Shown one piece after another: positions 20,745-30,181 of a stretch of 30,381 nucleotides of DNA. A program made the translations under genes and the position numbers. Every line of letters starts with the position of its first letter. The stretch's first letter is position 1. The DNA comes from Emmonsiellopsis sp. PD_33 (lineage: Eukaryota; Ascomycota; Eurotiomycetes; Onygenales; Ajellomycetaceae). The notes under the pieces were generated by a model. That model saw only the letters and a program-made list of their open reading frames with translations, searched no databases and was not told where the DNA came from. The DNA lies in assembly GCA_032988165.1 (NCBI GenBank), contig JANTQF010000402.1, forward strand, positions 1-30,381, read 5' to 3'.

Positions 20745-21250
20745 TGGCCAGTTTTCCTACCCGCCACTGTTCACTAAACTTCCCCACATTGCCGCAAACA
20801 ACACGAGGTAGATTTATAATAATCTGCTTGAAGCCATGCATAGGCAAAACCGAGCAAAAGAAAAGACATGCACGTCGAACGTCAGATATCTAATCACTCC
20901 ATCTCTTCCCTCCAGGTTCAACCGTGTCTATCCCCACTCATTCCGTTTCCCCTCAAGTGTAAAACGGGGTGTGTGGCAAGCCCCCGGCCCCGTCATTGTA
21001 CGACATACTAATCATTCTCATCTCTCTGCACCACTTGCTTATTACCTGCATTCCGTGAACGGGTGGTCCTTCTAGGAAGCCCGTTGGGGAAATTGCCTCA
21101 AGGTGCTGGGTATCCGGCATCGCATCTCTCCCCCCCTCCCTATATGCATATATATACATCAGCGGGATTGGGATACGATACAGAACCCAGCCATATTATC
21201 AACTACCACTTTATCCACTTCACTCACAAGAGAAGGGGAAGAAATAACCA

Positions 21251-21257
21251 TATAAAT
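21251..21257 (+). promoter_or_regulatory. TATA-like box of the monooxygenase gene
   Basis: TATAAAT lies 90 bases before the start codon, a usual distance for a fungal core promoter with a short leader. Confidence 0.45.
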
Positions 21258-21340
21258 AGACAACAGCGCAAATTCTCTTCATTTCCTCTAGTGATAGACC
21301 CAGTTTATGTCCACACTCCTATCCCCAACACATCGCAACC

Positions 21341-23328
21341 ATGACTCCCCACGCAACAGACGCCTCCAAACCCAACCCACATCCCCTGCCCATCCTGGGC
21401 AGCAACAACCCCAACATCTCGCATCCAGCCTCCACCACCCGCCCCATGTTCAGCGACGAATGGCCCATCACCTCGCCCAGCGGCTACACCGTCTCCGACC
21501 ACATGATCAACGAGCCACCACCGAGCAAAGCGTTCAAGATAGCCATGATCGGCGCGGGCGCCGCCGGCATCGACTTCCTCCACCACGCCACGCACGAGTT
21601 CAAGGGGACCGATGTCGAGTATGTCTGTTTTGAGAAGAACCACGACGTGGGCGGCACGTGGTTGGAGAATCGGTACCCCGGGTGCGCGTGCGATGTGCCG
21701 AGTGCCAGCTATCAGTTCCCCTGGCGGCCGAAGCCGGATTGGTCGATGTATTATAGCCCTGCGAGGGAGATTTGGCAGTATATGCGGGATATTGTGGATG
21801 AGGAGGGGTTGATGGAGTATATCCAGTTAAGGACGAGGGTGTGTAGAGCGGAGTGGGTGGAAGAGAGGTCGAAGTGGGTTGTATGGTTGGTTGAGAGTGA
21901 TGGGGATGGGAGGGTGGTGAGGGAGTGGGAGGAGGAGTGCGATGTGTTGTTGAATGGGAATGGGATTTTGAAGTATGTTTCAAGCTCCGTGTATTAGGGT
22001 TCGTTTTCTGACTTGTGCGGCAGTCATTGGAAATGGCCTGATATACCGGGTCTGAAGACCTTCAAGGGGTCACTTTTTCATACCGCACATTATCCTGAAG
22101 GTTTCGACTTGGAAGGGAAGAGGGTTGCAGTTATTGGATCCGGTAGTTCGGGGGTTCAGACCGTTGCTTCGGTTTATAAAGATGCTTCCAGGGTGTATAC
22201 GTGGGTGAGAAACCCGACGTGGATAACTGCAGGATTCGGACAGAAGTTTGCTGGGCCAAATGGAAGCAATTTCTCATGTGCGTCAATCTCCGATCCCTGT
22301 TTGATATGGGGAGAAATAGTCACTGACATACTTCGAATCTCCAGATAGCGAAGAGCAAAAAGAAGAATGGAGAAAAAACCCCGAAGAGTACAGAAAGTAC
22401 CGTAAGATGATCGAAGATGAGCTGAATAATCGATTCCGCTTTACGCTGAGAAACAGCAAGGAATCAGACGAGTCAAATGCGGTATGTATCAGCACAGCTT
22501 CGACAAAAGTAAAAAGTGGCTAACAATCGTGAACAGTACGCATATCACGAAATGAGGACAAAACTTGGAAATAACGAAACCCTCAAGGACAAAATAATCC
22601 CCAAAAACTTCAACGTTGGCTGCCGTCGTCCCACGCCCGGAAACGGCTACTTAGAAGCCCTCGTCGGCGAAAAAACAACTTGCTACACAGGCACAATCGG
22701 CGGCATCACACCAAAGGGGTTCCTAACAAGCGACGGAACCGAAGTCGAGGTGGACGTCATAATATGCGCAACGGGGTTCGATACCTCATTCCGGCCCCGA
22801 TTCCCCATCATAGGTCTAGATAAAGTCGACATCGCCACCCGCTGGGAGAAAATCCCAGAAACATATCTCGCCGTTAGTGTTTCCAACGTGCCGAACTATT
22901 TCATGTATAATGGGCCGTACGGCCCTGTCGCGCAGGGGTCCATATTGCCCCTGATAACACTGTACACGAACCACTTCCTCCAGATTATCCGGAAGATGCG
23001 CAAAGAGCATATCCGCCGCCTCAGCCCGAAAGAGAGCGCGGTGAAGGATTTCTGCGAGCATGCGGCTATCTACCTGCAGCGCACGTGTTGGGCGGACCCG
23101 TGCAGCAGCTGGTTCAAGCAGGGGAGGAAAGATGGTAATATAGTGATGTGGCCGGGGAGTAGATTGGCGTTTTTCGATATGTTGGCGGAGCCAAGGTTTG
23201 AGGATTATGAGATCGAGTATTGGAGTAAGAACCGCTGGGGGTTTATGGGGAACGGGTTCACCACTGGGGAATTCGATGGTGATGATATTAGCAAGTATTT
23301 GAACGGTAGGATATATCCGGACTTCTGA
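21341..23328 (+). CDS. Flavin-containing Baeyer-Villiger-type monooxygenase
   Basis: Four exons: 21341-21972, 22024-22277, 22345-22481, 22537-23328; 604 aa. Introns show GTATGT or GTGCGT donors and CTGAC/CTAAC branches, and phases agree. It has the class B layout: an N-terminal extension of about 65 residues; FAD Rossmann GAGAAG (71-76); VGGTWLENRYPGCACD, the BVMO-type segment; fingerprint FKGSLFHTAHYP from residue 224, matching FxGxxxHxxxW with Tyr in place of Trp; NADPH Rossmann GSGSSG (249-254); and ATGFD (419-423). The extension and the C-terminal part (SSWFKQGRKDG, FTTGEFDGDD) resemble the cyclopentadecanone/steroid-type BVMO group. It should insert oxygen beside a ketone carbonyl to give an ester or lactone using NADPH and O2. 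Probably cytosolic. Confidence 0.92.
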
Positions 23329-23595
23329 GTAGGGGGGGGGTGGGCAGGGGTTGGTTAGAGGGCGCTTGCTGAAGGGAATTGATTGAAAAATGTTGATAGG
23401 AAAGTTCATTTGTCGTTTTTGTGCTGACAATATATGGATAGACCGGTACAGCTTCCCACATTATGCACTTCATATTTAGCCCCTATACTATCCTCATATA
23501 TTCATCCAACCATCCCTTGTCTATAGGTCTAGATATTGAGAAATGCCAACCCAGCACCCCAAAACATCGTCATAAGAGCATTTAAGCCATGGGAC

Positions 23596-26101
23596 TCAAA
23601 ATTCATATGGCATTGAAGAGACGTAAGCCGAATAAGGGTCATTAAACCCATATGCTTGGACTAAGGAATCCAAGGTGTACTATTTGTTGTCAGTGAAATA
23701 CCCCGTTGTGGAATAGGTGCGAAATTAACGTACCGAGCCAAAAAGATCAGGGGCATCTGGTACCACATCCAGATCAAAAGCATAATGCGGTGGTGACAGG
23801 GGCTGATTGTTAGAATTATATAATTGATCTGCAGATGATGGAGTGGTGGAGTCACGCTCCGGCCCAACCGATGAGGGGGGGATGCTAGGCAGGGATGTGG
23901 TTTCTGGTGCAGTGAAAGCCGTTCCTGAGGAAATAGGAGTTGGGTCTTGTTCTTCCGAGCGGAGTTTCTGAAGAACAGCCGAAAGTACCCGGTGGAATTT
24001 CCCAGCTTCCTCGTCAGAGTCATGAGGTTCCCCCCAGATGCGACAGGCAATTTCGAGCTTTTTCATCCTGTCTTCCCGACTATTTTGCAACTCCTTATCG
24101 AGCTCGGTCATGGATTGTGCTCCTTTATCCTGCTGTAGATCTAGACACAAAATCATTGCCGCAAGCCGGAATGCGGCATTAGCCACGGGTTTCAAATACC
24201 ATCGATCCCTCGGCATCGGTTCACCAGGCATTGACGGTCGATTCAAACCTACTTGCTGGTCAAGAATCGACATAGCCGCTTGTAAACACCTCTGACGTGA
24301 TAAAGCGTATTTCGGATTAGTTCGTGCGGGTACCAGGTACTTTCGATGGAGGGCGCAGAATCCCTCGTTGACGACGAGGTCAAGGTGCATCCTTTCTATG
24401 ATGCTTAAGACATATTTCCGGTCGATGGATTCCCAGTCTGTTATTCTATGCGAGTCGGGGATTTCTTTCTGTACTTGATATATTTCGTTGTCAAGTTCGA
24501 GAACACGCTCATACGGAGCCTGCCGTATATCGTATAGGTACTCGCTCACTTTCCCAATGGCCCGAAGTATTCTTGTCTTCTGCACCATATGGGTGATCTC
24601 AGTAATCTCAGTTACGGGCCGTGAAGGGGGGGTTTCGGTCATATCCTCATTCAATTCCCAGTCATAGAGGTTTGCAGGCAATTCTGTGTCCGTGCTCGTC
24701 GAAGAAATCATGCTTGGTAGGCCGATATGAAACGAGAAGAGCAAGTCGACCTGAGAGATGAACGCCCACAGGCGTCGGCGCATCTGAGTCTGAAAAGGCG
24801 AAAATAGTCCGGGGTAGTTAGACGGGTCCCTATGAATTCCCATGCGCATTCCTGTGCGCATAATCATGCCGAGGACCACCCATGTATTCGATTCGGCATC
24901 CTTTTTCCGGATATATTCCGCAAAGCCTTGGAGGCACATTGTTTCAAGAAGGTGAGGAGCGCTTTTTGTTACATCCACATGCATAAGGCATTGGGCTGTC
25001 CGCATCCTGTACATTTCAGCCAGCACAGGCCCCATGCCCATGTACTTTGCTACGTTCTCCTCATTTTCGAGCTCGCATTGAAGCGTTAGCCAAAGGATGG
25101 AAAATAAAAGACCAAGCCACGCAACTTTGGTTTTGGACGGATCTTTCCAATGTTCTTCGTACTAAATAGTTGGCTTAGTATGTGTACAGGTAGATAAGTA
25201 TCAAAGGGGTGAGGCACCTGTTTCATGAACGTGGGCCCATGTATGGCCACTATGAGAATATATTAGTAGAGGTCATCTTCCCCAATTAACAATAGTGATC
25301 GCTTACATATAGTAGGGGCAGAAGGATCATTGGGGTCGAAAAATTTGGATATAAGTTTATCCGCTGCAGGTTTCGAAGGCACGGAATCGAGCAGCTCTGC
25401 CTTGTCTAAAAGACTGGGAACTCCGGCCGTTATGGTAGGCCCGTGGGTCGAGAAACCCTGGCTGAACGCGTTGTCCAGACTTTCCACCTCAATGTCCACT
25501 TTGAATTGATTCCAGGTGCTTTTGAGTTCAGTGAGCTAAAATCTCATTCAGCGACGTCCAGCTACGGCCCCACTGGAGCGGTGTATGTATATACTTACCT
25601 CTTGGAGCACATCATTCCAGTGGGTACTCCCCCTATAGAGGGATTCATCGTGCTTGACCGTCATAGTTCCCGGTTCTTTGATTGTGGAATCCTGTCCCGG
25701 ATCATCAACCCGCGATGTTGCCAGAGCATGGCCAACAGAGTCGATAGAAGGCTGCTGCGGATCTTCGGGGCCAGAAGTAAGTGTGGTAACAAGCTTTTCG
25801 AGACGGTTCAAACGGTACTCCATCCCCGCGGTCTGCTGGCCAGTGCTTTTTGGGGCTTTGCCACTGGCAAATATGCAGAGGTCCTGATGGCCCCTTGCAA
25901 TGCAGTTGTGGCATGGCTGCTGGCGGTTACATTTCAGTCTTTCTCAGGACTATTGTTAGTTTCCATACATGGGATTCGAGGAGTTTTCGATCTCAGAATT
26001 ATTGCTCACTTTCTTGAACGACACGGATTACAGGAGAGCGGGACACGCGGGTGTTTGTGGACTCTACGCATCGGGTTGGTGCCCTTGGATGGGCCGTCCA
26101 T
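23596..26101 (-). CDS. Zn2Cys6 transcription factor with fungal-trans domain
   Basis: Six exons: 26010-26101, 25599-25938, 25307-25535, 25218-25249, 23734-25161, 23596-23679; 734 aa with all phases consistent. Exon 1 carries SCNPCRSRK and exon 2 continues LKCNRQQPCHNCIARGHQDL followed by C, together a complete CX2CX6CX5CX2CX7C-type zinc cluster near residues 24-52. A linker/coiled-coil (MEYRLNRLEKLVTTL) follows. The fungal-trans middle-homology region lies around residues 230-480 (WVVLGMIMRTGMRMGIHRDP; MRRRLWAFISQVDLLFSFHIG). The tail is Ser/Pro-rich. The last exon (DSLVQAYGFNDPYSAY) is added by a GTACGT donor at 23733 with a CTGAC branch; without it the protein ends four codons later. Acceptors for the 32-base exon are inferred. 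Position suggests it controls the neighbouring oxidoreductase genes. Confidence 0.88.
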
Positions 26102-26368
26102 GGCGGTGAGTCTGCGGGATGCACGGAGGAGAACGAGATGACAAGGAAATGGGATTCGGAACTGTACTGGTAATTATCTCATGGAGGTGGGGTGGTTGAA
26201 TCTTGATGGCAAGCCAGTTAATAAATAGACAAAAAATAGACAGTTCCTTCGTCTTCCTTGCTCGACGCTAACAGGGATCTTTAGTTAACGAAGAGCTGAA
26301 CTAGATATATCCGGCAGCCTCAAATCAAATAAACGTCAATCTGTCAATTTCACCATCTCCAGGCCGAC

Positions 26369-26583
26369 AATGAGCCAAATATCCTCCGAAAGCGAGGACG
26401 AGGCTGCCATAGAGTCTGCCCAGCTGTCAGCGTTGAGCATCTCCAGCCAGCGTTGTTCCTGGACCACGCCCTCCAAACATCCAGGGCCGCGCGCTTTATT
26501 CTGAAGCAATTGTCAGAGCGGCACGAGGAGACAGCGGAGCAGATGCTGAGGTCTGTAAAGGATGAACTGGTGGCCATTAGCTG
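26369..26583 (+). pseudogene. Frame-broken helical protein fragment
   Basis: ATG 26369 begins MSQISSESEDEAAIESAQLS and stops at about codon 45. A one-base change of frame near 26445-26450 continues as a charged amphipathic helix (FILKQLSERHEETAEQML) to a stop at about 26583. No intron can join the two because the gap is too short. Most simply a frameshifted gene remnant; a sequencing error is the alternative. Confidence 0.35.
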
Positions 26584-26663
26584 AAGGTGTGTTTTGAAAC
26601 TTTCCTATTAACGCGTGCTCCCTAACGGATTTATAGTTACCCATGATAATTGCGTTTCTCCAG

Positions 26664-26984
26664 ATGTCGATGCTGCGCTTCGTGAGCGGGAGAGTAATCG
26701 GTGCTGCGTCTCTGGCAGTGATAGTAGACTCCAGGCTACTTTCATAGTTCCTCCGTCGATTGTCATAGATGAGGAACTGCACCCCAAAGTACGTTTCTGT
26801 CTTCTCGGCATTAAACTATGCCCACACTTCATATTAGGGACGATCACGACCTCTCCTTGTGGTGCTTACATCTCCCAAGTTGGCTGGAAAGCTGTTTTCG
26901 TTTCTGCAAGCCTACAACAGTGGGAATGAAAACCACCTCAAGAACCTATGGCTTATGTCCTCAACAGTGAGATCTGCCTTTTGA
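26664..26984 (+). pseudogene. Two-exon coding fragment, origin unknown
   Basis: An open stretch (DVDAALRERESNRCC to VIDEELHPK) can be spliced by a GTACGT donor at 26789 and an ATATTAG acceptor at 26837 into a second open stretch (SPKLAGKLFSFLQAYNSG to TVRSAF, stop at 26984) in phase. The upstream boundary and start are not identifiable. It looks like the remains of a real gene, perhaps the same one as the fragment at 26369. No domain recognised. Confidence 0.3.
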
Positions 26985-27690
26985 GGTGGGCATCTCTTCA
27001 TGAATAAGTTTGAATATGAGGGATATGACAGACAAATTGTTAGTGAGATCCCTACAAGCATTAACAGAATGAATGGCTAAATCCGGTATTTACAGTGGAG
27101 TATTTGTAAAAGAATACCTGAGTTTTTTCCCGGAGCTAGTGAACAGTTTTATACCTTGCCATAAACCCCAGACAGAGATCGCTTTCCACTTCCCGAGCAG
27201 TTTTTACTCCGTATCCATTCTGCTGTTTCGGATGCTTTGCACAAACTTGCTATTGAGAATCAAGTCCTCGAGGGATAGGGACCAGTTCTGAAAGGGATAG
27301 TTTTATGAAATCCACTTTTTCCCTGGCATATCAAATTTATCAAATTTTGGCTAAATAACTCTATCCAGTTCAAACTCTTGGAAAGTTTGGAATATATTTT
27401 CTATGGTCATTCTTTATGATGCTTCCAAACTCATTCCACTTGGCCCTCTACCGACTCCTCAAAGCGTTGGACTACTGGGCTCCACAACAACATCCCCTCG
27501 TCAAGTTTCTCCCCTTTGGTCTCTGCCTCAAGAACGGCAGCAGAGTCTCAGAAAACAAGGCCAGTGCTCTCCATCTCATTGAGAAACATACATCGATAAC
27601 AGCAGTGCGTTTGATAAATTTCACTCTAGACAGAAAGGCAAAGAAGGGCCTTGGTCATGAGGAGAAACCCCCTGGTGTACCTGGTAATAA

Positions 27691-27918
27691 AGTATTCTTT
27701 TCGCAACATATGAAGAGCACTGGCAACTTGCAATCAATGTAGGTAAATGTATCACCCAATATTGCCAGATACAGAACCACCATCAGCATCATCTTATATG
27801 TAATACTTTGGGTGGCCCAGTGACAGACCATCGCACTGATGACCAAGGGAAACGTCCCTATACCCCCAAGGAAGATTTTCTGGACGACCTTACTGAAGGT
27901 CTCAAAGACATCACATAA
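27691..27918 (+). pseudogene. Coding-like fragment without start
   Basis: 76 codons are open between stops with no ATG. The sequence is strongly polar (QIQNHHQHHLICNTLGG; KRPYTPKEDFLDDLTEGLKD). It resembles an internal or terminal exon rather than random DNA, but no partner exon or domain was found. Confidence 0.25.
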
Positions 27919-27928
27919 AAGAGCATGA

Positions 27929-28108
27929 TGGTTACTTCACTCACTCCCATCTACACATGTTAAACCTTTTTCTCGAAGGAGGGCAACTGTGTGGGGATGT
28001 AAGAGCGACACACGGATTGCTGAGGAGTTCTCTCTCGCATTTGACAAGAGCTACATGGATGAGTTGGAGACGGCGCGGTTGCTCTGGAGGTTGAAGTCGG
28101 TTTTTTGA
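27929..28108 (+). pseudogene. Coding-like fragment without start
   Basis: Open from 27929 to the stop at 28108. The second half (IAEEFSLAFDKSYMDELETA) is amphipathic and protein-like; the first half is not. It has no ATG at its head. It may belong to the same decayed locus as the fragments upstream. Confidence 0.25.
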
Positions 28109-28342
28109 CCATGTCGTTCAAGAGGAAAAGTAGCAGATGTTACCCCTGTATCCTTATTCTATCCATGGATAGTGCTCCCTATTGCTGCGGATGAATCTAT
28201 CCGACACGCTCCCAGGGAATGGGGGAAAAGGGGATGAGATTTCGGTTATAGTACGAAGAAGTGGGATGGAAGGAATAAAGTAAAATTCTCCCGGGCCCTG
28301 ATTAATGTCCTATGATAGACACCGTATCCCTTGCTTGTCGCA

Positions 28343-28370
28343 GAAAAAAGAAAAAAGAAAAAAAAAAGAA
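28343..28370 (-). terminator. Pol III terminator region of the minus-strand tRNA-Pro
   Basis: On the minus strand the tRNA is followed, about 10 bases later, by long T runs interrupted by single C bases, the usual RNA polymerase III stop. Confidence 0.7.
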
Positions 28371-28380
28371 ATTCTTCTCA

Positions 28381-28471
28381 GGGTCTTGCCGCGACTCGAA
28401 CGCGGGGCCTCTCGCAAACAATGCTTTAGGGTGAACCCTAAGCGAGAATCATACCACTAGACCACAAGACC
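28381..28471 (-). tRNA. tRNA-Pro (AGG), intron-containing
   Basis: Cloverleaf read on the minus strand: acceptor stem GGTCTTG/CAAGACC with discriminator C; D arm with GTCTAGTGGTA; anticodon stem CTCGC/GCGAG; loop TTAGGG+T, anticodon AGG; T arm CCGCG TTCGAGT CGCGG. A 19-base intron follows position 37. It contains CCCTAA, which can pair with TTAGGG of the anticodon loop, as in eukaryotic pre-tRNAs. Mature length is 72 nt before CCA addition. The body is identical to the tRNA at 29846 apart from the intron. Confidence 0.95.
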
Positions 28472-29499
28472 TGATTTGATGGGGGACAGATTGCCCCGCA
28501 GAACTAAATGCCAACAGGTATATTTCCGTAATATTACGCTGCGTTACGTTAGACCCACCCCGCTTCATGCAAGCAGCAATAGCAGCTACAGATATGGGGT
28601 TCACAGCCTGTTTAATGACTGTATTCTTTTTTTATTTTTCTTAGTATAGTCCTTAGGAACAGAACATCTCTGCGCAAGTAAGATTTCATTCCCACTGAGC
28701 ATCTTTAAAGGTTAGTTTGGTTGGAATATATATTTCCGGCTTCTACAGGAACTATGAAAATTCCAACAGCACAACAATAAAACTCATCAACAGGCAGAGT
28801 GCAAATACAACATGATATAAAACCGAGTACATTGCGCACATATTAGCTGCCTTGTTATCAAAAATACTATACCTATACAGGATCAAAATCAGCAGAGCAC
28901 ACATCATGGCAAGAAGTAGATTAGCCTGCAGCAATAGTAGTAGAAACCAGCAAGTCTGGCTACATAGTATCTTCCAAGAAGGTAAATATAATCGTCGTAC
29001 AGCAATGTTTGCCATGGTATTATGGCTCTAGACAACAAATAGGGAGGGACGCTAAAATAACTGTCAGTCGAGGAGATACAACCTTGACAAGAGGCCAGGC
29101 AAATAAATAGGTATCAGTCCCATTTAAATGCAGCATACCAGCGACGACGTAGCGATGGGTAATCTTGGTCTGTGGATTAATACCACCGGAATGATAGAAA
29201 AAGCCATGAATCCCTAGGACACAGAAAATATAAGGATGCATAGATCTACAGGGTCTGTCCATTGGGTGGTGCTTCCATGAAAACTGATGGGCGGGCCGGA
29301 AGTATGTAGAAGTGAGTAGAAAAAGGCGCAGGGCGATTTTCCACCATTAATGAAAGTACCAGGATTAAGTTAATAGCCATGGAAAGAACCGAGCTGGGCC
29401 TGATATCCGCGTGGATGGGAACTAGGAGTTGTGTTTTTGCCTGATTCTAGCCCATAGCAATATGAAGCACAAAATGGCCGAGGACTCCAACAACAGCAC
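28472..29499. other. Interval between inverted tRNA genes
   Basis: About 1 kb of AT-rich DNA separates the first two tRNA-Pro genes. It holds only the possible split membrane-protein gene on the minus strand and no other recognised element. Confidence 0.45.
28752..29262 (-). pseudogene. Possible split or unspliced membrane-protein gene
   Basis: Two adjacent minus-strand frames: 29020-29262 (80 aa from ATG 29262, stop just before 29019) and 28752-29015 (87 aa from ATG 29015). The second is strongly hydrophobic with two or three membrane-segment candidates (CWFLLLLLQANLLLAMMCAL; VVFALCLLMSFIVVLLEF). The first has short hydrophobic patches (YIFCVLGIHGFFYHSGGI). Together they could be one small multi-pass protein broken by a frame change near 29017, or two chance frames in AT-rich DNA. 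No consistent intron was found. Confidence 0.3.
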
Positions 29500-29595
29500 G
29501 GTCCTGTGGTCTAGTGGTATGATTCTCGCTTTGGGTTCATCACAACTCAAACACTTGCCTGCGAGAGGCCCCGCGTTCGAATCGCGGCAGGACCC
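29500..29595 (+). tRNA. tRNA-Pro (TGG), intron-containing
   Basis: Acceptor stem GGTCCTG/CAGGACC with discriminator C; the same D, anticodon-stem and T-arm sequences as the AGG genes; loop TTTGGG+T, anticodon TGG. A 24-base intron after position 37 contains CTCAAA, which can pair with TTTGGG using one G-T wobble. Mature length 72 nt. Confidence 0.95.
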
Positions 29596-29604
29596 CATGT
29601 TTCG

Positions 29605-29610
29605 TTTTTT
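29605..29610 (+). terminator. Pol III terminator, T run
   Basis: A run of six T starts 10 bases after tRNA-Pro (TGG), followed by further T-rich runs. Confidence 0.75.
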
Positions 29611-29845
29611 CTTTTTCTTTTTTCTTTTTTATTTTCCCCGAAGCACCCGCTTCCGAAGTTCCACGGTTCCCGAATCCCGAGGTCCCACCACCCACCGCAC
29701 CGACACGACTCATGCCGAGCCCCTGAATCTTCCCCCCTGACTCCTAGCCCTAACTCCACCGCAACTCTATTTTTTTTATATTTCCCACACCACACCCATC
29801 CCCGCCCATCAACCGCCGGGTCCCGCCAGCCTCCATCAAATACCA

Positions 29846-29937
29846 GGTCTTGTGGTCTAGTGGTATGATTCTCGCTTAGGGTCCACCCTAAAGCAATTGT
29901 GTGCGAGAGGCCCCGCGTTCGAGTCGCGGCAAGACCC
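29846..29937 (+). tRNA. tRNA-Pro (AGG), intron-containing
   Basis: Acceptor stem GGTCTTG/CAAGACC, discriminator C, anticodon AGG, T arm CCGCG TTCGAGT CGCGG. The 20-base intron after position 37 again contains CCCTAA, complementary to the anticodon-loop TTAGGG. The mature 72-nt sequence matches the minus-strand gene at 28381-28471; the introns differ at a few bases, so the pair arose by duplication and the introns then diverged. Confidence 0.95.
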
Positions 29938-29947
29938 TGATGTTTCC

Positions 29948-29953
29948 TTTTTT
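29948..29953 (+). terminator. Pol III terminator, T run
   Basis: Six T start 11 bases after the tRNA-Pro (AGG) gene. Confidence 0.7.
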
Positions 29954-30010
29954 GCTCCTCAGCGACGTCCATGAGATGGCGATGGTGCGCTTTTTCTTTT
30001 TTGCTAGGTT

Positions 30011-30042
30011 GGTGGTGGTGGTGGTGGTGGTGGTGGTGGTGG
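30011..30042 (+). repeat. (GGT)n microsatellite
   Basis: Ten uninterrupted GGT units and a final GG. No coding frame through it is convincing. Confidence 0.95.
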
Positions 30043-30181
30043 CCAGTTGATTGAAATGCGTGGGCGGGATGTAATCGAGCTTGAATAAACTGACGCTGAC
30101 CGAGACCGACTCAAATGATATTGTATGCAACTACCTACCACAGCTTCAATCCCACGCAGCCCGTTCGTATATCAACCCCCC

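Larger units (their letters stand above)
20404..21340. promoter_or_regulatory. Promoter region of the Baeyer-Villiger monooxygenase gene
   Basis: 937 bases without a convincing gene. It contains a GCGGG-N4-CCCGC palindrome at 20731-20744 and a TATAAAT box at 21251-21257, 90 bases before the ATG. Confidence 0.55.
26102..28380. other. Region of decayed plus-strand coding fragments
   Basis: No intact gene can be built here. Several separate plus-strand stretches look protein-like but are divided by stops and frame changes; the best are listed as pseudogene entries. The part next to 26101 must include the regulator's promoter. No terminal repeats or transposase motif were recognised. Confidence 0.45.

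Noticed and set aside
22816..23430. 204-codon minus-strand ORF
   Set aside because: Antisense shadow of the last exon of the BVMO, which carries clear family motifs.
13578..26101. Classical secondary-metabolite cluster
   Set aside because: No polyketide synthase, NRPS, terpene synthase or prenyltransferase is visible, so a catabolic or tailoring cluster is the safer description; a backbone gene outside the window cannot be excluded.
25443..26141. 232-codon plus-strand ORF
   Set aside because: It lies antisense to exons of the Zn2Cys6 regulator, whose spliced product has a complete zinc cluster; the plus-strand frame shows no domain.
28430..28445. TTAGGG/CCCTAA telomere-like hexamers
   Set aside because: They are the anticodon-loop sequence and its intron complement in tRNA-Pro (AGG), occurring singly and also at 29875-29891; not a telomere repeat array.
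30011..30042. GGT repeat as part of a coding Gly tract
   Set aside because: Neither strand has a convincing coding frame around it; it is treated as a microsatellite.
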